From Cymbomonas tetramitiformis (Eukaryota; Chlorophyta; Pyramimonadophyceae; Pyramimonadales; Pyramimonadaceae), in NCBI GenBank assembly GCA_001247695.2, contig LGRX02030603.1, positions 1-64,000 of the forward strand: DNA of 64,000 nt, written 5' to 3'. Numbering within the stretch: the stretch's first letter is position 1; each line of letters begins with the position of its first letter. Both the position numbers and the translations under genes were made by a program. A model generated the notes under the pieces. It did no database searches, was not told where the DNA came from, and saw only the letters and a program-made list of their open reading frames with translations. Shown piece by piece: positions 9,069 through 16,486 of this stretch.

Positions 9069-10034
9069 TCAATGAATAATTGATAGAACCGTCTGACGCT
9101 TGAGTCGGAGCGATGCCAATGTGATTAATCTTGCTTTAGAATCTGTAAGTGTGATTCTAAATGAAGTAAATTGAGACCCAGACACTTCAATAACAAAGTT
9201 GTCGTTTGGGTCTATATATCTTATGAAGTCTGTCGTTGTGTCACTAGGCAATAGTATTTTCGCCCAGATATCAAAACTTATCATTTCGTTAGTGTTTGTA
9301 AAAGTAGAAAGATTGGTTGATTCAATATTGTGTGTTGGTAACGATGTTATCCTAAGGTACAATGCATCGTTGGTTTGAATGTTGCAAGGGTATATTGAAT
9401 CTCTTTGTTCAGGTGATAAATTATTTGAATCAAACAAGTCTAAGAGCTGAGACACTGTACTCATACCTGCCGTACTGCGGTTAACACGACCACCGAGTAC
9501 TTGGTCGGAATCGTTGTATTTGCCTGCTCTGGAAACTGAGGTATTTAAGGCGGTGTCTAAAGGAGACCCAGGTATAGCGTTGAAATCACCGCTAACGCTA
9601 AATGCTACGAGTTTGATAGTGGGCTGAGCTGGTGTTAATATTATACGAAATTTGTTTTCGAAATTTTGAACATTTCCGCTTCCGCCATCGTAAGTAACGG
9701 TTACTGAATTGATGATTGTTGTGGCACCGATGGCCTTCATTAATTCAGTTTCTAACAAAGATGTAATTTGACTTAACTCTGTATAATTTGCATAACGTAT
9801 TTGCACTTCCGTTAACGTATTATTTCCCGTATTACCCACATAGAAGATGCCATTGGTCTCGTTAATACTATACCATGTCTTTGCACATGAGAAAGTATTC
9901 AAAGTTAATCTCAATTTTGTTTGTGCTCGGTAATTTATCAGTTGAGTGGGTATGTTCATTTGCAAAACACGTGCGTCTCCATTGCTATTGTCTTCGGAAG
10001 ACAAGAATAGCGTTCTTGTGCTAATTACGCTCAT
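9069..10034 (-). CDS. mCP: Minor capsid (penton) protein
   Basis: A 321-aa protein starting MSVISTRTLFLSSEDNSNGD. The N-terminal 70 residues, including LRLTLNTFSCAKTWYSIN and FYVGN, follow the pattern typical of PLV minor capsid proteins. The sequence is beta-rich throughout with no transmembrane segment, consistent with a single jelly-roll penton base. It lies directly upstream of the major capsid gene (72 bp between stop and next ATG), the usual mCP-MCP pairing. Its start overlaps the 3' end of the small gene at 10021-10233 by 14 nt. Reading frame intact. Confidence 0.75.
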   Translation of the reverse strand: MSVISTRTLFLSSEDNSNGDARVLQMNIPTQLINYRAQTKLRLTLNTFSCAKTWYSINETNGIFYVGNTGNNTLTEVQIRYANYTELSQITSLLETELMKAIGATTIINSVTVTYDGGSGNVQNFENKFRIILTPAQPTIKLVAFSVSGDFNAIPGSPLDTALNTSVSRAGKYNDSDQVLGGRVNRSTAGMSTVSQLLDLFDSNNLSPEQRDSIYPCNIQTNDALYLRITSLPTHNIESTNLSTFTNTNEMISFDIWAKILLPSDTTTDFIRYIDPNDNFVIEVSGSQFTSFRITLTDSKARLITLASLRLKRQTVLSIIH

Positions 10035-10233
10035 CTATATTAATATAACAATTATCTTTTATAGAATCAACAGTATCCCGCTCTAAAGGAATTGGTTCTT
10101 TAATGTTGCCAGTACAAAGGTCATCGTAAAATTCTGGACGTTTGATATAATCATCTACAAGCAATTCTACATGAGCTTCTTTAATATCGGGGTATTGAAG
10201 TTTGGCTAAGCGTATCAATTCTTGACGGTCCAT
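10021..10233 (-). CDS. Small acidic protein upstream of mCP
   Basis: About 70 aa from ATG 10233 (MDRQELIRLAKLQYPDIKEA). A longer frame exists but its extra N-terminus is only translated palindrome, so 10233 is preferred. Predicted helical and acidic, with a VDDYIKRPEFYDDL segment; family not recognised. It overlaps the mCP start by 14 nt, suggesting shared transcription. A family A palindrome lies 19 bp upstream of the start. Confidence 0.55.
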   Translation of the reverse strand: MDRQELIRLAKLQYPDIKEAHVELLVDDYIKRPEFYDDLCTGNIKEPIPLERDTVDSIKDNCYINIDERN

Positions 10234-10251
10234 CTTATTATCATATAAATC

Positions 10252-10329
10252 AAAAAAGGTGGCAGATTGGGTCATATTCATATTATCTTATATATATCCA
10301 TAATATGACCTAATCTGCCACCTTTTTTT
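10252..10329. repeat. Family A palindrome (internal 1)
   Basis: A 75-bp perfect-stem palindrome between the lipase 3' end and the start of the 10233 gene. It includes the lipase stop codon. The same sequence as the terminal copies, but the loop reads CATATTATCTTATATATATC. It could end the lipase transcript or serve as a promoter element of the next gene. Confidence 0.9.
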
Positions 10330-11668
10330 ATTCTTCAAACAACTCCTTGTCTTGGTCAGCACGACCCGTGGCTTGACGTATCATCTCCGTGATTGGGTCA
10401 TAGACCGGCACTTCCGTTAACGGTTTTTGTTCTATAGGATTCAGTCCCAATTTTCCACGTATATAATTCTTCTCACCTAAGCTTTCTTTGACACCCATAA
10501 CATTCATGAAATCTGTGAAATTCACATTGGGAGTTTCTGATAGTAAGATTGGTTCCAATAAACCTTGAGTGGTCCTAAAGATACGTTCGTCGTTGGTGTC
10601 AGTCGGTGTGTAATATCCAAGGTACCCTCCCACAGCCGAACCTGTCATGGCGTTGGCAAAGCCGTAACGAGACCTCGCTGTACTAACCCGCGTAGACTCC
10701 GGTGCATTTGAGTACATTTGTTCCACGCTATGCAATTTTGTCAAATTGTTTTCCGTACCTACCTTTGGATTGACATGTACGATATCATAATTGCTCTTGG
10801 GATGTGGCTTCAATCGTGCCGGCAAGGATATCAGATCACCTTCAGTTGAGTATAATACTTGCTTTTCGGTCGGAGTGTTAATCGGTTCTTGCAAAGGATT
10901 GATTGCTGGATTGAAATGATGCCCTTCTACGTTGTTAACTTCGGCTATATAATTGCTTTGACCACCTCCATTAGAGTGACCAGTCACAGATAACTTATAC
11001 CCACCGTATTTACTTTTGACATCGTCAAATCGTTGTTGTGCTTCTTGATATCTTGATGTACTACGTTGTTGTTTCATCAATGTCAAAAGATTTACATACC
11101 AATCTTCTACATTTTGTCCACGTGAGATGTCCTGGGCAAGAGTGTTCAGACTTCCAAATTCTGCATCAGAGCCTCGATATGCAATAATAACGTCTTGGCT
11201 TTTAGGATTGACCAACGTTGTAGAGTTTCTACCCGACAAACTTCGGTCTACGTAATAACCCGGAAGTCCTTTCATAATACTTTTCAACCGACCTCGGTCA
11301 CCATAACTATAAGCATAAGAGACATCTGATGCCCGTGCATACCTTGTTTGTGTAGGATTGTCCCTAGACGTGATATTAGCACCAAAGACTTTGTTCAGGG
11401 CGGTTCTTGGAACTTTTACGGCGTCTTGACTTAAGGCATTCAGCAAATTAGAGGTGTCCCTTTGTGTATACTTGTCAACATCGTTAGGTTTCATGATTGG
11501 TTTGCTCTTGACTGTTACCATAGTTTTGAAAGGTTTACTGCTGTTGTCAGACCTGTTACGCGTATGTATTTGTTTATCATTTTGGTAATCAACAAAATTA
11601 CTAAAATAACTACTAGATGGACGACAGTAAGCATTGGATTGATAGCTTTGATTACAAGGTACTTGCAT
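10328..11668 (-). CDS. Class-3 lipase-like alpha/beta hydrolase
   Basis: A 446-aa protein. Residues 229-235 (TGHSNGG) form the nucleophile elbow with Ser232. VIIAYRGSD at 160-168 is the strand and oxyanion segment typical of class-3 lipases. STEGDLISL further on could supply the catalytic Asp, and a later His (for example in KLHSVEQM) the third residue. The N-terminal 100 residues are Ser/Asn-rich and without a domain I know. Lipases of this type occur in some PLVs, perhaps for membrane escape during entry or exit (inference). No signal peptide. Starts at ATG 11668, 5 bp after the stop of the 12291 gene. Confidence 0.75.
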   Translation of the reverse strand: MQVPCNQSYQSNAYCRPSSSYFSNFVDYQNDKQIHTRNRSDNSSKPFKTMVTVKSKPIMKPNDVDKYTQRDTSNLLNALSQDAVKVPRTALNKVFGANITSRDNPTQTRYARASDVSYAYSYGDRGRLKSIMKGLPGYYVDRSLSGRNSTTLVNPKSQDVIIAYRGSDAEFGSLNTLAQDISRGQNVEDWYVNLLTLMKQQRSTSRYQEAQQRFDDVKSKYGGYKLSVTGHSNGGGQSNYIAEVNNVEGHHFNPAINPLQEPINTPTEKQVLYSTEGDLISLPARLKPHPKSNYDIVHVNPKVGTENNLTKLHSVEQMYSNAPESTRVSTARSRYGFANAMTGSAVGGYLGYYTPTDTNDERIFRTTQGLLEPILLSETPNVNFTDFMNVMGVKESLGEKNYIRGKLGLNPIEQKPLTEVPVYDPITEMIRQATGRADQDKELFEE

Positions 11669-11673
11669 TACTA

Positions 11674-12291
11674 TTAAGGAGTTTTTGATTTGGGTGCTAA
11701 ATCGTCTCCGGCGATATAACTTCTAACTCTTTGTAAAGGACTCATTGGAGCCGCCGTTTGACTTCTTGTCATTACTCTATCAGATGCAAACGTTCCAAAC
11801 CTGCTTGGAGAAGCCATTATATTGCTTTGTAACAATGCTGTTGCTTCCTTTCGCAGATTTGCACCCGGTCCAGAATCGCGTGACGGTCCAGCTTCCGGAG
11901 TGTCTGGTGGTAGTTGTTTGGATGCTTCTGCGAGAATGGCGTCTCGTTCTTGAGCCTCTTCCTCAATACGCCTTAACGCTTGATTATTGATATCGTCTTG
12001 TGTCATTGTCAGCATTGGATTTAACATTGTCATCATAGGATTGGGCCTGGTTGTATCAATACCACTGCTATAGTCCTGAATGTCTCTCACTAATGCATTG
12101 GAATTTATCCCTGAATCTCTTAGAGTGTTATAGAATACCGCACTGTTTTGACTCGGCATCGTTATCACGTAGTTGTTTTTAGCGAGTTTACCATATCCTC
12201 GGAACAGAGTGTCGGAACTTGAGCCGTTGGCGATTCCCATCATTTTCATACAATTGCGTCTTCCGACCTCATCGGTCAATATTGTTCTCAT
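11674..12291 (-). CDS. Unknown protein between integrase and lipase
   Basis: A 205-aa protein. The first 75 residues look globular (VGRRNCMKMMGIANGSSSD, LAKNNYVITMPSQNSAVFYNTLRDSGI). The middle is a helical Glu/Arg/Gln-rich segment (about 105-125) and the rest is Pro/Ser/Ala-rich and probably disordered. I do not recognise it. Neighbours are 6 bp (integrase C-terminal frame) and 5 bp (lipase) away, so it is likely co-expressed. A virion or adaptor role is possible but not shown. Confidence 0.6.
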   Translation of the reverse strand: MRTILTDEVGRRNCMKMMGIANGSSSDTLFRGYGKLAKNNYVITMPSQNSAVFYNTLRDSGINSNALVRDIQDYSSGIDTTRPNPMMTMLNPMLTMTQDDINNQALRRIEEEAQERDAILAEASKQLPPDTPEAGPSRDSGPGANLRKEATALLQSNIMASPSRFGTFASDRVMTRSQTAAPMSPLQRVRSYIAGDDLAPKSKTP

Positions 12292-12297
12292 TATATA

Positions 12298-12894
12298 TTA
12301 ACGGTTTCTTTTTTTCAACAACTTAATTTCAGGGTCAGGAATATCAACAAACTCATTGTCTTCAGACTTCTCATAGAATATCAATTGATATTTACGCTTG
12401 CTTTTCCCAGACCGATTGAGCTTGAGGTAACCTTTCAATGTCTTTTGATAATTAGGGGATTTCTTGTCGCTGATAAACACATTGACCTCGTAGTTGTCGT
12501 AGTTTCTAGATGTCTTGGAAGCGGTATTTCCTTCTATACCCTCTTTCTTCAACGCACGCTCAGATTTTGCAGCCTGTTTACTTTCACTATCAGTCTTGGT
12601 CCCACGAGTTTCTTTGGATGGTTTGGAAACAGGTCCTTGAACCTCTTTCAATTCTCGCGGCTTGTATTGTCGGCTTAAGGTATCACCGTCGCCGTCCTCT
12701 ATCACGAAAGACAAACCCTTTCTACTTCGGACTTTGTATATTTCGGTACTCCATGTTTGGCTCTCTTTGTCAAACGTCTTCTTAGTCACACGCAATCGAA
12801 CTCGATCACCGGGCTTGATATCTAATTTTTGTAATAGTTTGGCAGTTTGATTGCGTTTCAACAAGACACTTCTGATAACACGATTCTTATTCAT
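12298..12894 (-). CDS. Integrase C-terminal part, separate frame
   Basis: A 198-aa protein. Residues 27-57 (PGDRVRLRVTK, then WSTEIYKV) match the SH3-like C-terminal domain that follows the catalytic core in Polinton and LTR-retrotransposon integrases. The rest is Lys/Ser-rich and basic, apt for DNA binding. Its ATG overlaps the TGA of the core frame as ATGA (12891-12894), shifting frame by -1. The two frames therefore look like one integrase split by a deletion, a recoding site or a stop-restart pair. Stop at 12298. Confidence 0.72.
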   Translation of the reverse strand: MNKNRVIRSVLLKRNQTAKLLQKLDIKPGDRVRLRVTKKTFDKESQTWSTEIYKVRSRKGLSFVIEDGDGDTLSRQYKPRELKEVQGPVSKPSKETRGTKTDSESKQAAKSERALKKEGIEGNTASKTSRNYDNYEVNVFISDKKSPNYQKTLKGYLKLNRSGKSKRKYQLIFYEKSEDNEFVDIPDPEIKLLKKRNR

Positions 12895-13613
12895 GTCGCA
12901 TCGGGAGGGGTATCATTGATATTACCTTGGTTTACCGTTTCATTATAGTTCTCGACGATAGAGTCCAAATAGTCAACCCAATTATTTTTACCGGTTCTCG
13001 CCTCGTTGAAATTAAATCTTCGTTTCAAAGTTTTGTTAAACCGCTCGATTTTCCCTTGACGAGTGTGGTCCTCTTTTTGAGACGTGTAATGTTCGATACC
13101 CTTCTCTTTCAACAATGCTTGAACTGGTTTGTTCGTGAACTCGCTGCCTAAGTCTGTACTAAGAGTGTCCATTTTGGTTTCGCTTATCAATCGTTTCATG
13201 GCAGGAACGATGCCCTCCACATCCTCTTGTCTTTTATTGTTCTTATCTCTGACGGTTTTGGATTTCAAAGCGATTGCATACGCTTTGTTAGTATTAACGT
13301 TAACCGCAGTCAGAAGAACGGCATATCCTTTGTTCACCGACTTATCTTTCGGTATGAAGGCAAGGTCGGCTTGTATAGAGACCTTATCGACTGGCCCATA
13401 GGTCGGAAAGTAATCTTTACGGGTTACACGTTTGGGTTGTGATAAAACTTGTGATGTCTCAGTCTTGGAAATAGCAGCCTTGACCTGAGATTCTGTGACC
13501 TTGTAACCTTGTGCTTTAAGCTTCTTGGTAAATGCATTGGCACTAGATTGACCAAACTTTGGGTCTAAAAACAACTCTTGAAGTCTACTCTCAGATATTG
13601 GTTTACTTGTCAT
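12891..13613 (-). CDS. Retroviral-type integrase, catalytic core
   Basis: About 240 aa from ATG 13613 (MTSKPISESRLQELF); the longer TTG-led frame runs back through the neighbouring promoter and is rejected. The rve core shows the DDE triad: Asp in QADLAFI, Asp in STDLGSEF and Glu in GKIERFN, with exactly 35 residues between the last two (D35E). The N-terminal helical region (LFLDPKFGQSSANAFTKKL) resembles Polinton integrases; no HHCC zinc finger is visible. It inserts linear viral DNA into the host genome. The SH3-like C-terminal domain is in the overlapping frame 12298-12894. Confidence 0.88.
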   Translation of the reverse strand: MTSKPISESRLQELFLDPKFGQSSANAFTKKLKAQGYKVTESQVKAAISKTETSQVLSQPKRVTRKDYFPTYGPVDKVSIQADLAFIPKDKSVNKGYAVLLTAVNVNTNKAYAIALKSKTVRDKNNKRQEDVEGIVPAMKRLISETKMDTLSTDLGSEFTNKPVQALLKEKGIEHYTSQKEDHTRQGKIERFNKTLKRRFNFNEARTGKNNWVDYLDSIVENYNETVNQGNINDTPPDAT

Positions 13614-13643
13614 ACTATATAATAGTGTTACATATAGTATACA
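13614..13643. promoter_or_regulatory. Compact divergent promoter
   Basis: Thirty bases separate the ATG codons of the integrase (minus) and the 13644 gene (plus). It is AT-rich, with ACTATATAAT and TATAGTATAC stretches readable on both strands. Both genes must start transcription from within or very near it. Confidence 0.5.
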
Positions 13644-13922
13644 ATGACTTATCAAATCAAAGCTTACACAAAAAGTCAAGCACGGAAACTCGGTGTGAAG
13701 ATTAGCCCATCAAATAATCATAGCAAAAAGATTGATGTTTTCAAGGATGGTAAACTGGTCGCTCAAGTGGGTCAGCGTGGTGCTTCTGATTATCCAACAT
13801 ACATGGCCACTAAGGGTAAAGAGCATGCCGATGAAAGACGTCGGCTGTACAAAATCAGACACAAGAAAGACCGGAATGTCGTCGGTAGCAATGGTTATTA
13901 CGCAGATAGATTGTTGTGGTGA
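13644..13922 (+). CDS. Conserved small basic viral protein (DUF5754-like)
   Basis: A 92-aa protein starting MTYQIKAYTKSQARKLGVKI and ending NGYYADRLLW. The pattern (KIDVFKDGK, then a Gly, YPTYMATKGKEHAD, RRRLYKIRH, GYYAD..LW) matches a short conserved protein I recall from large DNA viruses of protists and from PLVs, filed as DUF5754; the family name is from memory. Highly basic, probably nucleic-acid binding. It is the only plus-strand gene in the left half, divergent from the integrase and convergent with the methyltransferase. Confidence 0.7.
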   Translation: MTYQIKAYTKSQARKLGVKISPSNNHSKKIDVFKDGKLVAQVGQRGASDYPTYMATKGKEHADERRRLYKIRHKKDRNVVGSNGYYADRLLW

Positions 13923-13932
13923 CCTATATTTT

Positions 13933-14009
13933 AAAAAAGCGTGTGGATTTGTTACGATTTCAGATTTCATATAGATAATGTGAAAAAGTAACAATTTCAC
14001 ACGCTTTTA
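13933..14009. repeat. Family B palindrome 1
   Basis: Imperfect palindrome with arms AAAAGCGTGTG... and ...CACACGCTTTT around a core GTTACGATTTCAGATT. It lies between convergent genes and supplies the last codons and stop of the methyltransferase at 13997. Position fits a bidirectional terminator. Confidence 0.75.
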
Positions 14010-14719
14010 TTTAATTCCGCACAATCAAAATAATGTTTGTCTACTTCCATCCCAATAAAGCTGCGATGTTCGTTTCGACACACGTACCCCGTGGTCCCGA
14101 TTCCCATCGTCGGGTCGAGCACGGTGTCTCCTGCGTTTGAATATGTACGAACTAGATACTGAATAATTCCGGACGGTTTTCCGGTTGGATGCTTTGATTT
14201 GTAATTACCGTTGGGAATTTTAATCACCGATTTCGGGAATCGTTTGCCATCAGATATTGTTTTCACTCGGGGGCACTGTCCGGTATATAACTCTGTGCGT
14301 CTCCCAGGGTGACGGGTGTATGGAAGCCCTTGTGTTTTCTGCGGGTTATACGTCGGTAGCTTATCATAAAATACATATATCATTTCGTGACTACGTAGTG
14401 GCATCTGATTAGCGTGGTAAAAACCTGCGGAGACCGTCTTTTCCCACACTAAATCATATCGAAACCATCGTTTGTTACTTGAGATTAGTTCGTGTCCAAA
14501 TCGAGCGGTACAAAAGAATATGTAAGCTGTCCGAGGCTTTCCGACCCGTTTTAAATGTGTCCACAATTTGGTCAGGTCAAACTTATCTTTATCAAACTTA
14601 CACGCGGTCTGGTTATATGGTAAATCTAATATGACTAAGTCTATACTGTCTGCGACAATATTTGGGAGAACCTCAAAGCAATTGGTGTTAAATGTTGTAC
14701 ATGTTATCGGTGAATGCAT
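13997..14719 (-). CDS. Beta-class N6-adenine/N4-cytosine DNA methyltransferase
   Basis: A 240-aa protein. DLPY at 32-35 is catalytic motif IV (D/N-P-P-Y type with Leu in place of the first Pro). DPTMGIGTTG near 205-214 is the SAM-binding motif I. The order IV then I places it in the beta class. A target-recognition stretch lies between them (RHPGRRTELYTG region). Full length for the class and frame intact. No partner nuclease is visible, so it may protect viral DNA or alter host DNA rather than serve a restriction system. Family B palindromes flank it on both sides. Confidence 0.82.
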   Translation of the reverse strand: MHSPITCTTFNTNCFEVLPNIVADSIDLVILDLPYNQTACKFDKDKFDLTKLWTHLKRVGKPRTAYIFFCTARFGHELISSNKRWFRYDLVWEKTVSAGFYHANQMPLRSHEMIYVFYDKLPTYNPQKTQGLPYTRHPGRRTELYTGQCPRVKTISDGKRFPKSVIKIPNGNYKSKHPTGKPSGIIQYLVRTYSNAGDTVLDPTMGIGTTGYVCRNEHRSFIGMEVDKHYFDCAELNKSV

Positions 14720-14754
14720 TGCAATATGTGAGAAAAAAACGACTAGACGTTGTC

Positions 14755-14826
14755 AAAACGTGTGAAATAGTTACCTTTTGACAATATCTATATGTAATCT
14801 GAAATCGTAACAATTTCACACGTTTT
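14755..14826. repeat. Family B palindrome 2
   Basis: Arms AAAACGTGTGAAATAGTTAC and its near complement. It lies upstream of the methyltransferase start (14719) and directly before the 21-bp tandem array. Confidence 0.75.
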
Positions 14827-14829
14827 ACC

Positions 14830-15345
14830 GAACACATGACCACTCGATGATATTCGATGACCATTCGATACTATTCGATGATTTCTCGACGGTATTTGAT
14901 GACCACTCGATAATATTTGATGACCACTCGACACTATTCGATGGTTACCCGATAATATTCGACGACCGCTCGATAACATTCGATGACCACTCGATAACAT
15001 TCGATGACCGCTCGATAATACGCGATGACCACTCGATAATATTCTATGACCACTCGATACTATTCGATGACCACTCGATACTTACCGAAGATTGCTCGAT
15101 AATATTCGACGACCGCTCGATAACATTCGATGACCACTCGATACAATTCGATGACCACTCGATAACATTCGATGACCGTTTGATAATACGCGATGACCGC
15201 TCGATAATACGCGATGACCACTCGATAATATACGATGACCACTCGATAATATTCGATAATTCGATAATATTCGACGACGCTCGATAATACTCGATGACCA
15301 CTCGATAACATTCGATGACCGCTCGATAATCATGATATTCGATGA
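14830..15345. repeat. Tandem array of ~21-bp units (CGATGACCACTCGATAATATT)
   Basis: About 24 degenerate units. Conserved cores are CGATGACC(A/G)CTCGATA, and spacing is near 21 bp, so all frames stay open for long stretches (for example a repetitive FDDHSI peptide), which is why no protein is called. The array lies in the 1.4-kb gene-free region upstream of the primase-helicase. It could be a replication or transcription factor binding array. Direct proof is lacking. Confidence 0.85.
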
Positions 15346-16240
15346 CCATCCATCACCAATTAAATAAATTCACGTTATATTTTAGAAAAGAAATTATACG
15401 ATTTTTATTATAGGGTGAAATGCCATATAATTATATTTTTATATACTAAAATTTCCTATTGGTTAATCGGGTGGTCGGGTGGTCGGTCATCACCGCGGTC
15501 CGAGCTCGACCCGCGGTCGACCTGCGGTCGATTTGCGGTCGATTTCCGCTCGATTAACCAATTTAAAAAAATCACGTAAAATTTATAAAAATAAATTATA
15601 CAATTATATTATAGGGTGAAATTTTATAAATAATAATTTTTAAATACAGAATTTTCCTATTGGTCAATCGACCGCAAATCGACCGCAAATCGACCGCAGG
15701 TCGACCGCGGGTCGAGCTCGGACCGCGGTGATGACCGACCACTAATCGAGTCGCAATTAAGGACCAGTATACCCCAGCAGTAGGGGGGGGTTTCGACAGC
15801 AATTTTTTGGGACAATTAAATCAGCAGTTTAGAGGGGATTTTTGGGGTATTATAAAAAATAATTAAGCCCAATATTGATGCATATATTAAGTAATGCAAG
15901 TGAGCATATCTTGGGGGATTTTTTTAGGCATCAAAGGCGGAAAAAATCGATTTTTTTCGATATTTTGTGCAATTATCTATGTTGTCCATGAGTGAAATGG
16001 GATACATTACAAGACTTAAAGGCCTTTAGGAATGTCCCAAACGATGTCTTAGCGTGTGAAATAGTTACAAATTCACAAGTCTTATAGATAATCTAAGAAA
16101 GTAACCAATTCACACGTTTTTGAACTTTTGAAAACCATAATTATCTTAGGGCGAAATTTCCCAAAAACATTATAGGGTGGATTTTTGTGCGGTTTGGCAA
16201 TTATAAAAAAAATGTATTTATAAATTATAAGTAGAACAAT
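15346..16240. other. Non-coding viral region with long inverted repeat
   Basis: A perfect 67-bp inverted repeat, 15479-15545 against 15676-15742, GC-rich with CGACCGCAAAT and GGTCGAGCTCGGACCGCGGT motifs, spaced by 130 bp of AT-rich DNA. The AT-rich flanks (TATTATAGGGTGAAAT at about 15407 and 15610, CCTATTGGTYAATCG at about 15455 and 15656) are direct repeats. No credible gene is seen in this stretch. With the array at 14830 it is the best candidate for an internal origin or regulatory centre. Confidence 0.8.
16052..16120. repeat. Family B palindrome 3
   Basis: Arms GCGTGTGAAATAGTTAC and GTAACCAATTCACACG around a 35-nt loop. It ends the gene-free region, 120 bp before the 16241 gene. Confidence 0.7.
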
Positions 16241-16441
16241 ATGGGTTTGAGCGAGGCTCAAAAGAGGGCCAAGATGAAATATCGAAAATCCCACATAGAA
16301 GAAACAAGGGCTTTGAATAGAAAACACCAAAAAACATGGTATGAAAATCACAAAGAACAACACAAAGAAAAAATGCGACAATATTACTTGGGAAAAAAAC
16401 TTGTAGATGTCGAAAATGTACCCTTGGATGAAAATGTGTGA
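16241..16441 (+). CDS. Small basic helical protein
   Basis: A 66-aa protein, MGLSEAQKRAKMKYRKSHIE at the start, almost wholly helical, Lys/His/Glu-rich with repeated (K/R)-x-Y/W-(R/Y)-x-(S/N)-H spacing; possibly a DNA-binding or packaging basic protein. Family not recognised. It precedes the primase-helicase by 45 bp on the same strand and follows a TATAAATTATAAG stretch. Confidence 0.55.
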   Translation: MGLSEAQKRAKMKYRKSHIEETRALNRKHQKTWYENHKEQHKEKMRQYYLGKKLVDVENVPLDENV

Positions 16442-16486
16442 AAAACGCGTTCAAAATTAAAATATTTTCTATATTATAAGTGTATA

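Noticed and set aside
13614..13679. N-terminal extension of the integrase ORF to 13679
   Set aside because: It would overlap the divergent gene and promoter. ATG 13613 is in the right context.
14830..15345. Possible CRISPR-like array
   Set aside because: There are no unique spacers between repeats; the units are contiguous and degenerate, and the context is a eukaryotic virus.
14847..15349. Long repetitive ORFs on both strands (FDDHSI-type peptides)
   Set aside because: They are translations of the 21-bp tandem array, open in several frames because the unit length is a multiple of three. No start context or conserved protein supports them.
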